A stretch of 64,000 nucleotides of DNA, from positions 2,294,001 through 2,358,000 of the forward strand of contig NZ_CP047204.1 in NCBI RefSeq assembly GCF_030408735.1, written 5' to 3'. The notes beneath the pieces were generated by a model. That model worked only from the letters and a program-made list of their open reading frames with translations, had not been told where the DNA came from and ran no database searches. Of the stretch, positions 38,014 through 47,657 are shown piece after piece (within the stretch, counting starts at the first letter, position 1; the number at the start of each line of letters is the position of its first letter). The position numbers and the translations under genes were made by a program. The stretch is from Corynebacterium faecale (GTDB lineage: Bacteria; Actinomycetota; Actinomycetes; Mycobacteriales; Mycobacteriaceae).

Positions 38014-38040
38014 CAGGCCGGCGGCGAGACCACCGGCCTG
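38014..38040 (-). terminator. Hairpin after the SSB paralogue
   Basis: Stem CAGGCCGG/CCGGCCTG, 18 bases beyond the stop on the minus strand. The T run is weak. Confidence 0.45.
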
Positions 38041-38057
38041 AGGGCATCAGAGTGACC

Positions 38058-38633
38058 CTAGTAATTCGGCTGCTCCCCCTCCCCTGCGGTACTGGCACCG
38101 ACGAGTTCCCTGTTCTGCTCCCCTGAGGTTTCCTTTTCGGTGTCAGGGACGGGTGCCTCCTTCTCCGACTGCCCGCGACGGTTGGGATCGGGGTAATCGG
38201 CATCGTTGCTTGCGGGGAGTTCGACATCGTCGAGGTTGCTCTCCAACGGTGGGCGGGCATCCCGGTACCCGACCTTGTAGTAGTTCATGTCCACGCCGAT
38301 GGACATCGCCCTGATCCGGATCTCCTGATTCTTCACGGCCTTGGCCTCAGGATCAGCACCGGGCGGAGGGGTTTCCCATTCATTGGTGTACAGCATGCCC
38401 TGGACGATGACAGCGGTTCCCCTCACCAGCGCCTGGTGGGCGTTGATGCCGAGCCTGCCCCAGGCCTCCACGTTGATGTAGAGCTGATCGATATTCTGCC
38501 AGTCCGTGCCCTTCCGGTAGGAGCGGGATGAGGCGATCCTGATGCGGAGCACGCCATCGGTCTTGTCGGTGTTGGTGTGGTAAACGGGATCGGTGATGAT
38601 GCGGCCGGTGATGGTGATTGGTGTGTTGTACAT
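38058..38633 (-). CDS. Single-stranded DNA-binding protein paralogue
   Basis: 191 residues with an N-terminal OB-fold of the SSB family (MYNTPITITGRIITDP; a DQLYINVEAWGRLGINA segment for ssDNA contacts) and an acidic, disordered C-terminus that lacks the conserved DDDIPF end of replicative SSB. It is therefore a second, accessory SSB, perhaps for recombination or natural DNA uptake. I chose ATG 38633 since the OB strand begins there, with GAAGGA upstream. Confidence 0.85.
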   Translation of the reverse strand: MYNTPITITGRIITDPVYHTNTDKTDGVLRIRIASSRSYRKGTDWQNIDQLYINVEAWGRLGINAHQALVRGTAVIVQGMLYTNEWETPPPGADPEAKAVKNQEIRIRAMSIGVDMNYYKVGYRDARPPLESNLDDVELPASNDADYPDPNRRGQSEKEAPVPDTEKETSGEQNRELVGASTAGEGEQPNY

Positions 38634-38717
38634 GTGGATCGTGACTTCCTTCTTCGGTGTTGTTTGTGGTGTCACCGCGCAGTCTGGCAGGAAAGGAAAG
38701 ATCCGTAAAACACCGAA

Positions 38718-38762
38718 GGCGTCAGCCTGTGGATCGTTTCGGTCTATCCACAGGCTGACGCC
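38718..38762 (-). terminator. Terminator after the CopD-CtaG gene
   Basis: A perfect 17-bp stem (38718-38734 with 38746-38762) and 11-base loop, followed on the minus strand by TTCGGTGTTTTAC. It lies 44 bases past the stop of the gene and before the SSB gene. Confidence 0.7.
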
Positions 38763-38806
38763 GTCGCGCCCGAGGGGCGCTTGACAAAGGGGCGTCGAGA
38801 AGCTCT

Positions 38807-40960
38807 TTATTCTTTCTTGAATTCGGTGTTGTAATAATCGGTATGGGGATCATGCCCCTGACTCATACGGGAGAGCATCTGGTTGTATTCCTCCATGTCA
38901 GCGAAACCAGTCTCCGCGGCGCGCTGCTCGTACTTCTGCTCCACCACACGCTCCTCCCGCAGCCAGCCACGGAAGAGATAACCGAAGACCACGATGAGCG
39001 GGAAAGAACCGGACGCCCACGCGATGCCACCGCCGACGAGCTGGTCATAGGCCAGATCGACATTCCACGGCAGGTCGAGACGGGTGTAGAACTCCTCCGC
39101 CAGGATCTCCTGCAGCTGCATCAGGTACACACCGAAAAAGAGGTGGAACGGCATGGAGAAGGTCAACCAGGCCAGGCGGGAGACGTGGGTGCGTTCCACC
39201 GGGGTGGGATCCGGGCCGATCATCTCCCAGTAATAGATGTAGCCGGAGATGACGAACACGAAGTTCATGATCAGGTGGCCCGCATGTTCCGAGACCATCA
39301 GGTCATACAGCGGAGTCAGATACAGGAAGTAGAAGATCAAAATGAACTGGATCGTGTTGACCGCCGGGTGCATGATGAAGCTCATCAGCGGATTGTTCAC
39401 CATCGCCTTCACCCAGTCATGTACATTCGCCCGACCAGGCTCGCCGGCATCCACTGATTCCATGATGAGGGTGAGTGGCGCGCCGAGCACGAGGAACACC
39501 GGAACCACCATGGACAACAGCATGTGGGCGATCATGTGCATGGAGAAGGTCGCCGGCATGTTCATGCCGATACCAGAGGACACGGTGACCACCAGGGTGA
39601 TGCAGCCAAGGATCCACCAGAAAGTACTCAGGTGGTTCCACTTCTTGCCCTTACGGTGCAGGACGTAGAGCCCGCGGAGATAGAATCCGGCGAGCAGGAT
39701 ACCGATGGTGCCGAGCATGATATCGAAACGCCACATGGTGAACACCGAAGTGAGGGTGGGTTCCTCGAAGAGCTCATATCCCATCTCAATCGCCATATAG
39801 GACATGTTCGGATCACGTGGCGGTGGTGGCGGGGTGCGGCCCATGGAGATGGCGATACCCACGACGGCAGCCATCACGATGACCTCCACGATGGCGACGC
39901 TGGCGAATAGACGGGAGTTGGTGGGATCCTTCCGAATCTTAGGGAGAGCCGCCGCACGGTGAATGAGGCCGAAACCAGCCAGAATGATCACGCCGATGGA
40001 CTTGGCCAGGACGATCAGGCCATACCGTGTGGTGAGCCAATCCGACCATTCAATCCGGATCGCGGCATTGACAACACCGGAGGCGGCGATGCCGAACAGG
40101 GCGAAGGTGACGATATTGGAATACCGCCTGACCGCCAGATCAAGGTCCGGTCCGAGGCGTCGGCAGTGCGCCACCAGCGCCATCAGCCCACCCACCCACA
40201 GCACCATGAACAACAGGTGCCACAGCAGGGAGTTGGTGCCGTAATCGTGGTTGCCTCCAGCAGCGGAGTGGCCTTCCAACCCCAGGGGAATGATCATGGC
40301 GATCGAACCGATGAACAATAACGGCTGAGCCAACCAACGGTGTGTGATCAGGCCGGCGACACCGGTGAGAAACGCGAAACCGGAACACCATGCCCACGCT
40401 TTGGCCAGCGCCACCTGTTCAAAGGCCACCACCCAGTTCGCAGGCTGCACCGCGGTGGAAAATGGCTGACCCGACAGATCAGACATCACCAGCGGGATCA
40501 TGAGGATGCCCACCAGTCCGAAACAGATCGCAGCGATGGAACCGGTACGTGCCGCCAGTATTCCATCAACATTGAGTTCAGAGCGACGGAGATCATTGAT
40601 CCCGTCCACGGTGCGGGGACTGATGAGGAAGGTCGAAGCGAGGAAACTACCCACCGACAACGCTGCAATCATCCACCCCGCAGCGCGGAGGAATGGCAGA
40701 CCTGCTGTGGTCAGCGCCCCCGGATCAGGGATACCGAGGGCCGCCAGGGAATCAGAGAGGAAACCCCACGAAATCGTGCCACCGACGATGCCTGCCACCA
40801 CGATGAAAAGGACATACAGCGGCCAGGTGGAACGGACACTACGGTTCTTCACCGGTTGCTGTGCCCTGACGTTGGGGGTGGTTGTGTTCATTTCACTACT
40901 GCCATCAGGGGCCGCCGGGGACTGCCCGGGGGTGCCACTGACTGCGACCTGCTCATCCAT
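38807..40960 (-). CDS. CopD-CtaG fusion, copper import/cytochrome oxidase assembly
   Basis: 717 residues with about 15 hydrophobic segments. The N-terminal half (about 25-370) is a CopD-type copper resistance domain; the C-terminal half (about 420-690) is a caa3_CtaG-type assembly factor with conserved His and Met (HMIAHMLLSMVVPVFLVLGAPL and HLIMNFVFVISGYIYYW). Actinobacteria have this fusion, which supplies copper to haem-copper oxidase. The frame opens at TTG 40969, but ATG 40960 with GGGGGAT directly ahead is the better start. Confidence 0.88.
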   Translation of the reverse strand: MDEQVAVSGTPGQSPAAPDGSSEMNTTTPNVRAQQPVKNRSVRSTWPLYVLFIVVAGIVGGTISWGFLSDSLAALGIPDPGALTTAGLPFLRAAGWMIAALSVGSFLASTFLISPRTVDGINDLRRSELNVDGILAARTGSIAAICFGLVGILMIPLVMSDLSGQPFSTAVQPANWVVAFEQVALAKAWAWCSGFAFLTGVAGLITHRWLAQPLLFIGSIAMIIPLGLEGHSAAGGNHDYGTNSLLWHLLFMVLWVGGLMALVAHCRRLGPDLDLAVRRYSNIVTFALFGIAASGVVNAAIRIEWSDWLTTRYGLIVLAKSIGVIILAGFGLIHRAAALPKIRKDPTNSRLFASVAIVEVIVMAAVVGIAISMGRTPPPPPRDPNMSYMAIEMGYELFEEPTLTSVFTMWRFDIMLGTIGILLAGFYLRGLYVLHRKGKKWNHLSTFWWILGCITLVVTVSSGIGMNMPATFSMHMIAHMLLSMVVPVFLVLGAPLTLIMESVDAGEPGRANVHDWVKAMVNNPLMSFIMHPAVNTIQFILIFYFLYLTPLYDLMVSEHAGHLIMNFVFVISGYIYYWEMIGPDPTPVERTHVSRLAWLTFSMPFHLFFGVYLMQLQEILAEEFYTRLDLPWNVDLAYDQLVGGGIAWASGSFPLIVVFGYLFRGWLREERVVEQKYEQRAAETGFADMEEYNQMLSRMSQGHDPHTDYYNTEFKKE

Positions 40961-41177
40961 ATCCCCCAATCTAACCCCGCCCAGCCGGGATCCCTAGTCG
41001 ACCAGGTTGGGCAATCCGGTTGGCAGCCGAACCCGGGTGTGCGCTAAAGTTCCTCAACGGACAGTTTTGTGGGCAGCCACACAGTGGGGTCAGTGAACCT
41101 TTCCTGCGTGCACCATATATAGTGTATTTCTTGGATACGCTGGTTCACCTACCATTGGTGATCATGAGCAGTCCGAC

Positions 41178-41250
41178 GCCTCCATAGCTCAGTGGACAGA
41201 GCAACCGGCTTCTACCCGGTTGGCCGCGGGTTCGAATCCTGCTGGGGGCA
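41178..41250 (+). tRNA. tRNA-Arg (anticodon TCT)
   Basis: 73 bases: acceptor GCCTCCA/TGGGGGC with one G-T pair, anticodon loop CTTCTAC, T loop TTCGAAT. CCA is not encoded. It marks the left edge of the accessory-looking block that ends at tRNA-His. Confidence 0.94.
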
Positions 41251-41265
41251 CAAAGTTCATACAGT

Positions 41266-41300
41266 TCAGGGCACTCTTTCGGGGCGAAGGGGTGCCCTGA
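41266..41300 (+). terminator. Terminator after tRNA-Arg
   Basis: Stem TCAGGGCAC/GTGCCCTGA with an inner pyrimidine-rich loop, then CTTTTGTTTT. Its sequence resembles the tRNA-His terminator. Confidence 0.8.
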
Positions 41301-41542
41301 CTTTTGTTTTCCGGGTTCGAGGTGAACCCGCTTGACCACACTTGATCCCCATCGCCCTACCCCATGACGTGGGTGAATCCGCCCAGATCATTCGGGAAAT
41401 CACCCGACCAGACGGCGCATCCCGGGCACTGGTCAGGCCGGCAAGGCCCATCGAGCGGGTAAGCCAATTTCTCGTAGCGTGTGCTCTGTTTGCGTGACCA
41501 AGAGGGGGCCACAATGTGCCCCAAGTCACTATATTGGGGGTC

Positions 41543-42589
41543 ATGACAAAGACCAATCCTTATGTCTCATCTTTCCTCAGTTTATCCGAGCAGGTCCATG
41601 AAGCCGGACTGATGCGGCGTAGGTAAGGATTCTATTGGACCCGGATCCTATTCTGGACCTTGTCCAGCATCGCCACCTTGGGGGCGGTGATCCTGTTGGG
41701 CGATACCTGGTATCAGCTCATCCTCGCTGGATTTTTGGGATTGGCAATGTCCCAGCTCGGATTCCTCAGCCATGAGGCCACACACCAGGAAATATTTGCA
41801 TCACGCAGGTGGAATGAATGGACGGCCCGGGTGCTGGGCAATCTGTTCATCGGTTTGAGCTATGGCTGGTGGACAAATAAACACAGCCGGCACCACGCGC
41901 AGCCCAATAAAGAACGCTGGGATCCTGATGTGACCCCCGGGGTGTTCTCGATGACGCCGGAAGCAACAGACCAGCGGAGTGACCTCCGTGCCAAACTCTC
42001 TCAATATCAAGGTTTCTACTTCCTCTTATTGCTTCCTTTCGAAGGTTTTTCCCTGCACATTTCCTCCGTGCGCGCTGTTTTCTTCTCACGTCAGATGAAA
42101 CTTCGTTGGGTGGAAATCATCTTCCTCAGCATAAGACTGATCGGTCTACCACTGTTTTTGTTTATCGTTCTGCCCTTCTGGCTGGCCTTGGCCTTCCTCT
42201 TAGTCCAGGTTCTTGTCTTCGGGTTCCTCCTTGGTGGGGCGTTTGCCACCAACCACATCGGCATGCCGTCTGTCCCTCATGATGCAGAGATAGACTTCCT
42301 CCGTCGACAGGTGTACATGTCCCGCAATATTCGCGGTGGCCGGGTGGTGCACTTTCTCATGGGTGGGTTGCAGTATCAGATCGAACACCACCTCTTCCCA
42401 AGAGTGGCCCAACCGCATTTACCCGAATTGCAGAAAATGGTGCGTGAACAGTGCTCACAGCTGGGAATCCCCTACACTGAAACCACACTGGTGGATGCCT
42501 TTTCCACCATCATCGCCTATCTCAACCAGGTCGGGTTGAAAAACCGCGATCTCTACACCTGTCCATTGGTCCGTCAATATCGGGGTTGA
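41543..42589 (+). pseudogene. Fatty acid desaturase, split by an in-frame stop
   Basis: Membrane desaturase with three histidine boxes: HEATH, HSRHH and QIEHH, the last in the cytochrome-b5-like LQYQIEHHLFPR. It would desaturate acyl chains in the membrane. From ATG 41543 the frame codes MTKTNPYV through LMRRR and then hits TAA at 41624-41626; with no frame change it resumes GFYWTRILFW into the intact remainder. One base (TAT or TAC to TAA) would restore about 348 residues. The downstream part alone (TTG 41660, 309 residues) keeps all boxes and might still be made. Codon use is AT-richer than the neighbours. Confidence 0.72.
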
Positions 42590-42606
42590 AAGATCAGAGA
42601 GAACAT

Positions 42607-42804
42607 ATGAAGATCACTTTGAATTACGACACGTGTATTGCCTCAGGTAACTGTGGCTTCATTGCCCCACGGGTGTTCCAGAACCTGAAGGAGCATGAGG
42701 GTTTCGTCAGCTTGATCTGCGAGCACCCACCAGCAGAAGAATGGCCTACGGTTCACCGCGCGCAACATCTCTGCCCCTCGGGAACCATCTTCATCAAAGA
42801 GTGA
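42607..42804 (+). CDS. Ferredoxin with three cluster cysteines (3Fe-4S type)
   Basis: 65 residues: C-x5-C near the N-terminus (TCIASGNC) and a third Cys in the closing CPSG motif. This is the pattern of small actinobacterial ferredoxins that serve P450 or desaturase-type enzymes with a 3Fe-4S cluster. It starts 17 bases after the desaturase, so it is the likely electron donor to that enzyme. The start ATG 42607 has a modest purine-rich site (AGAGAGA). Confidence 0.85.
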   Translation: MKITLNYDTCIASGNCGFIAPRVFQNLKEHEGFVSLICEHPPAEEWPTVHRAQHLCPSGTIFIKE

Positions 42805-42916
42805 TTCCACGGGGTACTGCTCATCGGCGACCTCCTTTACACCCACCTGGGCAAGTCGATCTTGCAACAACTGGCAAGTCCTTGAAAAGTGCCTGATCAC
42901 CGAGGACACTAGTGAT

Positions 42917-44239
42917 ATGAACAAGGAAAGTCTCACTCTCCCCGTGCCAGAAGGTCTCGCCGAGTCCGCAGCATTGCTGGGAAATGCCACCGACCACCTC
43001 ACTGATGAACAGGCCCGCAGCTTCGTCCTGGAGCAGGTATCCACCGCTGATGTGAACGGCAAGAGCGTGTGCATCATCATCCCGGACGGCACCCGCTCCG
43101 GCCCTCATGGTCTGATGATCCAGGCGGCCTATGATGCCCTCGCGGATCGGGCGGCATCCATCACCATTCTCATCGCCCTGGGCACCCACGCCGCCATGCC
43201 GGAACCCGCCATCGCACGCCTTCTTGATGTGCCCTCTGGCACCATCGGTGAGCGTTTCCCCAAGGCGACGGTACTCAACCATGACTGGCAGAACCCGGAG
43301 GCCATCGCCACCCTGGGCACCGTGCCCAAGGAGGAGATCTCCCGGCTGACCCACGGACTACTCTCTGACCGTGACATGGCGGTGCAGATCAACAAGATTG
43401 TGGCGGAATCAGATATAAACCTCGTGGTCGGGCCAGTGTTCCCGCATGAGGTGGTGGGTTTCTCCGGCGGAAATAAGTACTTCTTTCCGGGTTGCTCTGT
43501 CCACGATGTCATCGATATCTCCCACTGGGTCGGGGCGCTGATCACTGCATCCGACATCATCGGCACCTTAGGCATCACCCCGGTACGCCAGCTGATCGAC
43601 ACCGCCTCCGACATGATCACGGGGGAGAAACTCGCTGTCACCTACGTGGCCACCTCCGCTGATGACGGTGGTTCGAACCTGCATTCCGTAGCCTTCGGCG
43701 GCACCCGTTCCGCATGGGCAGCCAACGCCCAGGTGGCCTCCCGCACCCACATCAAGTGGATGGATGAGCCTTTCAAACGCATCGTGTCCAAGGTCCCGGA
43801 GATGTACGAGGATCTGTGGACCGGTGCCAAGGGTGTGTACAAGATGGAACCCGTCTGCGCCGATGGTGGCGAGATCATCGTCTATGCCCCGCACATCACC
43901 GAGATCTCCGAGATGCACCCCGGCATCGGGGAGATCGGTTATCACTGCATCGAATACTTCACCAAACAGTGGGATAAGTTCAAGGACCACCCCTGGGGTG
44001 AGATTGCGCATTCCACCCACGTCCGTGGCCTGGGCACCTTCGATCCGGAGACCGGCGAGGAGAAGCTGCGCATCAACATAACCCTGGCCTCCCAGGTGCC
44101 ACCGGAGGTCTGCGAAGCCTATAACCTCGGTTATGCCGATCCGGACACCCTGGACTGGGAGGCCTTCAAGGCGGATCCGGACACTCTCATCGTCGAACAC
44201 GCCGGGGAGATCCTCCACCGCTTGGAAACCCAGCACTAA
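42917..44239 (+). CDS. larA: Nickel-pincer lactate racemase family protein
   Basis: 440 residues of the LarA family. H177 and K187 in PHEVVGFSGGNKYFFPG and H203 in DISHW reproduce the spacing of the catalytic residues of L. plantarum LarA (H174, K184, H200), where the Lys holds the nickel pincer nucleotide. Lactate racemisation is the best-known activity, but homologues act on other 2-hydroxy acids, so the substrate is open. It heads larE and larB, with larC convergent: a full cofactor set. Confidence 0.85.
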   Translation: MNKESLTLPVPEGLAESAALLGNATDHLTDEQARSFVLEQVSTADVNGKSVCIIIPDGTRSGPHGLMIQAAYDALADRAASITILIALGTHAAMPEPAIARLLDVPSGTIGERFPKATVLNHDWQNPEAIATLGTVPKEEISRLTHGLLSDRDMAVQINKIVAESDINLVVGPVFPHEVVGFSGGNKYFFPGCSVHDVIDISHWVGALITASDIIGTLGITPVRQLIDTASDMITGEKLAVTYVATSADDGGSNLHSVAFGGTRSAWAANAQVASRTHIKWMDEPFKRIVSKVPEMYEDLWTGAKGVYKMEPVCADGGEIIVYAPHITEISEMHPGIGEIGYHCIEYFTKQWDKFKDHPWGEIAHSTHVRGLGTFDPETGEEKLRINITLASQVPPEVCEAYNLGYADPDTLDWEAFKADPDTLIVEHAGEILHRLETQH

Positions 44240-44280
44240 TCCACACGCCCAGCTCACCGAAAGGCCCGAGTCACTTCACC

Positions 44281-45135
44281 ATGCCACTCCCCGAGCCAGC
44301 TTCCACAGCTGGCGAACTCATCGAGCGTGTCGCCGCCCACCTGCCCACCACAGGGCGACTCGGCATCGCCTACTCCGGTGGTGTTGATTCCGCGACACTG
44401 CTGGCCATCGCCCATCATGTCCTGGGCCCTGAGCGCACCCTGGCGATCATGGCGGTATCCCCCTCCCTGGCCTCCCGTGAGAAGGCGATGGCCCTGGACA
44501 CCGCGGAGTTCATCGGTGCACAGGTCATCCAGATCCAGACGGATGAACAGGCGGTTCAGGGTTACCGTGTCAACGATGTGGACCGGTGCTATTTCTGCAA
44601 GAACGAGATGTTTGAGCGAATTGATGAGGGGGTCGTCGATAAGCACAACCTGGCGGCCATCGCCTACGGGGAAAACGCCGATGACTCCAAGCGCATCGAC
44701 CGGCCCGGCGCGCGGGCCGCGACCGAACACGGCGTACTGCGCCCGCTGTCGGAGGCCGGTCTGAGCAAGGCCGATGTGCGTGCCGTGGCGCGCGCCTTCC
44801 AGCTGCCGGTAGCCGACAAGCCGGCCGCGCCGTGCCTGGCATCGCGCATCCCCCACGGCCACGAGGTCACCGAGGCGAAGTTGAAGCAGATCGAGGCGGT
44901 GGAATTGATGCTCTACCAGCTTGGTTTCAGCGATTCCCGCGTGCGCCACCACGGTGATATCGCGCGCATTGAACTGCTCATCCACGAAATGTCCCGCGCC
45001 ACTGCCCCTGAGGTAGCCCGGGAGATTGAAGCAGCCGCGACCCGGGCAGGGTTCAAGTACGCTGTGGTGGATCTGCGTGGCATCCAGTCGGGTGCGATGA
45101 CGCTGTCCATCCTCAATGCGAAGGGAACTCTGTGA
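44281..45135 (+). CDS. larE: Pyridinium biscarboxylate thiolation enzyme LarE
   Basis: 284 residues of the PP-loop ATPase family: SGGVDS at residues 32-37. It adds sulfur to the nickel-pincer precursor. L. plantarum LarE sacrifices a single cysteine; here there are three Cys, C103 and C106 (CYFC) and C185 in PCLASR, the pattern of LarE enzymes with a 4Fe-4S cluster that can work catalytically. It follows larA by 41 bases and overlaps larB by four (GTGA). Confidence 0.9.
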   Translation: MPLPEPASTAGELIERVAAHLPTTGRLGIAYSGGVDSATLLAIAHHVLGPERTLAIMAVSPSLASREKAMALDTAEFIGAQVIQIQTDEQAVQGYRVNDVDRCYFCKNEMFERIDEGVVDKHNLAAIAYGENADDSKRIDRPGARAATEHGVLRPLSEAGLSKADVRAVARAFQLPVADKPAAPCLASRIPHGHEVTEAKLKQIEAVELMLYQLGFSDSRVRHHGDIARIELLIHEMSRATAPEVAREIEAAATRAGFKYAVVDLRGIQSGAMTLSILNAKGTL

Positions 45136-45803
45136 CTGACGAGCGCACGCGGAAGGTCGGGGATTTCGCCCATCTGGACATCGACCGTGTCCGCCGCCGC
45201 GGTTACCCGGAGGCCATCTACTGCGAGAGCAAAACCGTTGAGCAGGTGGCTGCCATCGCGGTGAGTCTTGGTGAGATCGAGCAGACCACCCTGTTCACCC
45301 GGGCCAAGCCTGAGCATGCGGCTGCGGTCATGGAGGTGCTCGATGATGTCTTCTATGATCCGGTGGCGCGTTTTCTCGCTTATCCGGCGGCAGCCCCGGA
45401 ACCGAGCGGGGTGTCGGTGCTGGTCCTGTGCGCTGGCACCTCTGATCTCCCGGTAGCCATGGAAGCGATGCATACCGCCCGCTACCTGGGACGATCCGTG
45501 TCGCTCATCGCTGATGTTGGTGTGGCCGGCATCCACCGTCTGCTCAGTTATGAGGCGGAGCTCCAGAGCGCCGGGGTGATCATCATTGCCGCCGGTATGG
45601 ATGGTGCTCTGCCCAGCGTGGTCGGGGGCCTGGTGTCCTGTCCGATCGTGGCGGTCCCCACCTCTGTGGGCTACGGCGCGGGTTCCGGTGGGATCGCTCC
45701 CCTGCTGACCATGCTGAATTCCTGTGCGCCGGGGGTTGGTGTGGTCAACATCGATAACGGTTATGGAGCAGGGCATCTGGCTGCTCAGATCGCTGCCCGT
45801 TGA
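45132..45803 (+). CDS. larB: Nicotinate adenine dinucleotide carboxylase LarB
   Basis: 223 residues, AIR carboxylase-like fold. It makes the biscarboxylated dinucleotide that starts nickel-pincer synthesis. GRRGYPEAIYCESKT-type motif near 20 and GVAGIHRLL, IVVAVPTSVGYG segments match the family. The start GTG overlaps the larE stop, so expression is coupled. Confidence 0.9.
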   Translation: MTDERTRKVGDFAHLDIDRVRRRGYPEAIYCESKTVEQVAAIAVSLGEIEQTTLFTRAKPEHAAAVMEVLDDVFYDPVARFLAYPAAAPEPSGVSVLVLCAGTSDLPVAMEAMHTARYLGRSVSLIADVGVAGIHRLLSYEAELQSAGVIIIAAGMDGALPSVVGGLVSCPIVAVPTSVGYGAGSGGIAPLLTMLNSCAPGVGVVNIDNGYGAGHLAAQIAAR

Positions 45804-45833
45804 GCTGACCCTGCGGTAATTCCTGGGCATATT

Positions 45834-45919
45834 CCCCAACTACGACATCGCTTCGCAGACATCAGTCCCAAAAAGCCGATTTTCCTACTGATGTCTGTGA
45901 TGCGATGTCGTAGTTGGTG
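45834..45919. repeat. Long inverted repeat forming the 3' end of larC
   Basis: Arms of 16 bp (CCAACTACGACATCGC with its complement, 45836-45851 and 45902-45917) and 11 bp (CAGACATCAGT/ACTGATGTCTG, 45856-45866 and 45887-45897), parted by a 4x4 internal loop and closed by a 20-base loop. The right arm encodes the last residues and stop of larC. It may act as a bidirectional terminator between larB and larC, or be an interspersed repeat. Confidence 0.85.
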
Positions 45920-47066
45920 TGGGGACCCGGCGGAGCACCTCTTTCGCACTGATCCCCAGAGCCAGCGCCGCGGCCTTGACATCCTCAAACTCCGGCTGGG
46001 CGGTCTGATCGACACCACCCCGGGAGCCGATCTTCACACGCACGGCCTCGCCAGCAACAGACACAGTTTCCCACCGGCGGTCCAGCCCCTCGCGCTCCAC
46101 TTCCCAGGAACGCACACCGAAGGTGGTGGTCTCGGAGAACAGCACCCGTTTGATGGTTTCCACGTCCCTGGGTGCGGTGAGCACGTGAACAGTGTGGGCA
46201 GGTCTGCCCTTCTTCATCAGGATCGGGGTGAGCCAGGCATCACGGGCACCCGCGGCGAAGAGTTGATCGAGGACGCCTGGCCAGAGGCGGGCATCCATGT
46301 CGTCGATATTCGCCTCGAGCTGCACGAATCGCCCCGTGTCGGGGTTGGTCTGGGCCTGATCAATCACCATCACACGCGTCACATTCGCACGTCCGGGGAA
46401 ATCCTTCGTGCCCGCACCGACACCGATCCTGGTGATCACACCATCAGGCAGCGACCCCGCAGCCTGCGCGAAATGCCTGATCAGCGCCACACCGGTCGGC
46501 GTGGACAGCTCCCCCTCGCCCCCGGTGGTGGTCGGCCAACCACGCACCAGCTCAGCCACTGCTGGCACGGGCACCGGGATATCCCCGTGCGCGGCCGCGA
46601 TGCGGCCTGAACCCAGAGCGATTATCGACGAAAAGACCTCCCCCTCCCCCACCTGTCTCATGGCTTCACACACACCGACGATATCCGCGATGGAATCGAG
46701 CGCCCCCACCTCATGGAAGTGGATGGTCTCCGGATCCACGCCGTGGACGGCGCCCTCGGCAATGGCGATCCGTTCGAACACCGCCAGGGCATCGGCGCGG
46801 GTCTGCTCCGGAATGTCCGCCTCTTCGAGCATCGTCCGGATGGTGGTCCAGGTCCGGTGCGGGTGATGTTCCTGTGTGGTGACAACCTCCACCTTGGTGG
46901 ATCGTTGCCCGGCGCGCTGCACTTCCTTGGACGTCAGTTGCACCTCACCGGGTACCACTGCATCGATCACGTGCAGGATCTGATTAAGGTCTGCCCCGGC
47001 GTCAACCAGAGCCCCCAGCAACATGTCCCCGGCTACCCCGGCGCTCGCATCAATCCACAGGCTCAT
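45885..47066 (-). CDS. larC: Pyridinium dithiocarboxylate mononucleotide nickel insertion protein
   Basis: 393 residues, LarC as one uninterrupted frame, whereas in L. plantarum it is read through a programmed frameshift. It inserts nickel in the pincer cofactor with [23 protein letters not shown] at the start and [21 protein letters not shown] are family hallmarks. It is convergent with larB. The last 11 residues ([11 protein letters not shown]) come from an inverted-repeat arm, so the native end may have been replaced. Confidence 0.9.
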   Translation of the reverse strand: MSLWIDASAGVAGDMLLGALVDAGADLNQILHVIDAVVPGEVQLTSKEVQRAGQRSTKVEVVTTQEHHPHRTWTTIRTMLEEADIPEQTRADALAVFERIAIAEGAVHGVDPETIHFHEVGALDSIADIVGVCEAMRQVGEGEVFSSIIALGSGRIAAAHGDIPVPVPAVAELVRGWPTTTGGEGELSTPTGVALIRHFAQAAGSLPDGVITRIGVGAGTKDFPGRANVTRVMVIDQAQTNPDTGRFVQLEANIDDMDARLWPGVLDQLFAAGARDAWLTPILMKKGRPAHTVHVLTAPRDVETIKRVLFSETTTFGVRSWEVEREGLDRRWETVSVAGEAVRVKIGSRGGVDQTAQPEFEDVKAAALALGISAKEVLRRVPTPTTTSHHRHQ

Positions 47067-47650
47067 GGGGACAAGGATACAACCCGGTGATGCACTGGGA
47101 TTCCGGCGGCAAGTGAGGAGGGCACGTGGATGAGTCTCTGGTTGGAGCTACCGGCGAACGGTGGAGGATTCGCTTCATCACGAAGTTGGGTGATGAACTG
47201 GCCGTCGACAAGCACGTCCAGGTGATGGAGGAGCGCGCGGCGCTCATCGCTGAACACCTGAAGGGTCTCCCAGGAATAACCGGTGTAGGCCCAGATTGTT
47301 TTCTCCGGCAGTTCCTTCCGGATGCGGCGCACCAGCGGCAGGAGGTGCCGCGCGGAGAGAAACGGTTCGCCGCCCGCCAGGGTCAGACCCGCCACACGCC
47401 GGTTGGACAGGTCGCCCATGATGCGTTCCTCCAGCTCAGGCGTGTAAGCATTGCCGTACCCCCTCTTCTGGGCGGCCTTGTTATAACAACCCGGACAGCT
47501 AAACGGGCAGTAGGAAACATAGAGGGAACACCGCAGGCCCTCGCCGTCGAGCACCTGGAAGGGTTTGTAATCAGCGATACGGAAGGTGTCGGTCTGCGCC
47601 CAGGTACTGGACCGCTGATCCATCCGTCTGACGCGTTCGAGATATGTCAC
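47063..47650 (-). CDS. nrdG: Anaerobic ribonucleotide reductase activating protein
   Basis: 195 residues, radical SAM enzyme: the cluster motif CPFSCPGC (C-x3-C-x2-C) near residue 48, then GGEPF. It uses a 4Fe-4S cluster and S-adenosylmethionine to form the glycyl radical on NrdD. The start GTG lies seven bases after the nrdD stop with GAGG ahead. Its end overlaps the larC start by four bases, same direction. Confidence 0.9.
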   Translation of the reverse strand: MTYLERVRRMDQRSSTWAQTDTFRIADYKPFQVLDGEGLRCSLYVSYCPFSCPGCYNKAAQKRGYGNAYTPELEERIMGDLSNRRVAGLTLAGGEPFLSARHLLPLVRRIRKELPEKTIWAYTGYSWETLQVFSDERRALLHHLDVLVDGQFITQLRDEANPPPFAGSSNQRLIHVPSSLAAGIPVHHRVVSLSP

Positions 47651-47657
47651 GGCAGCC

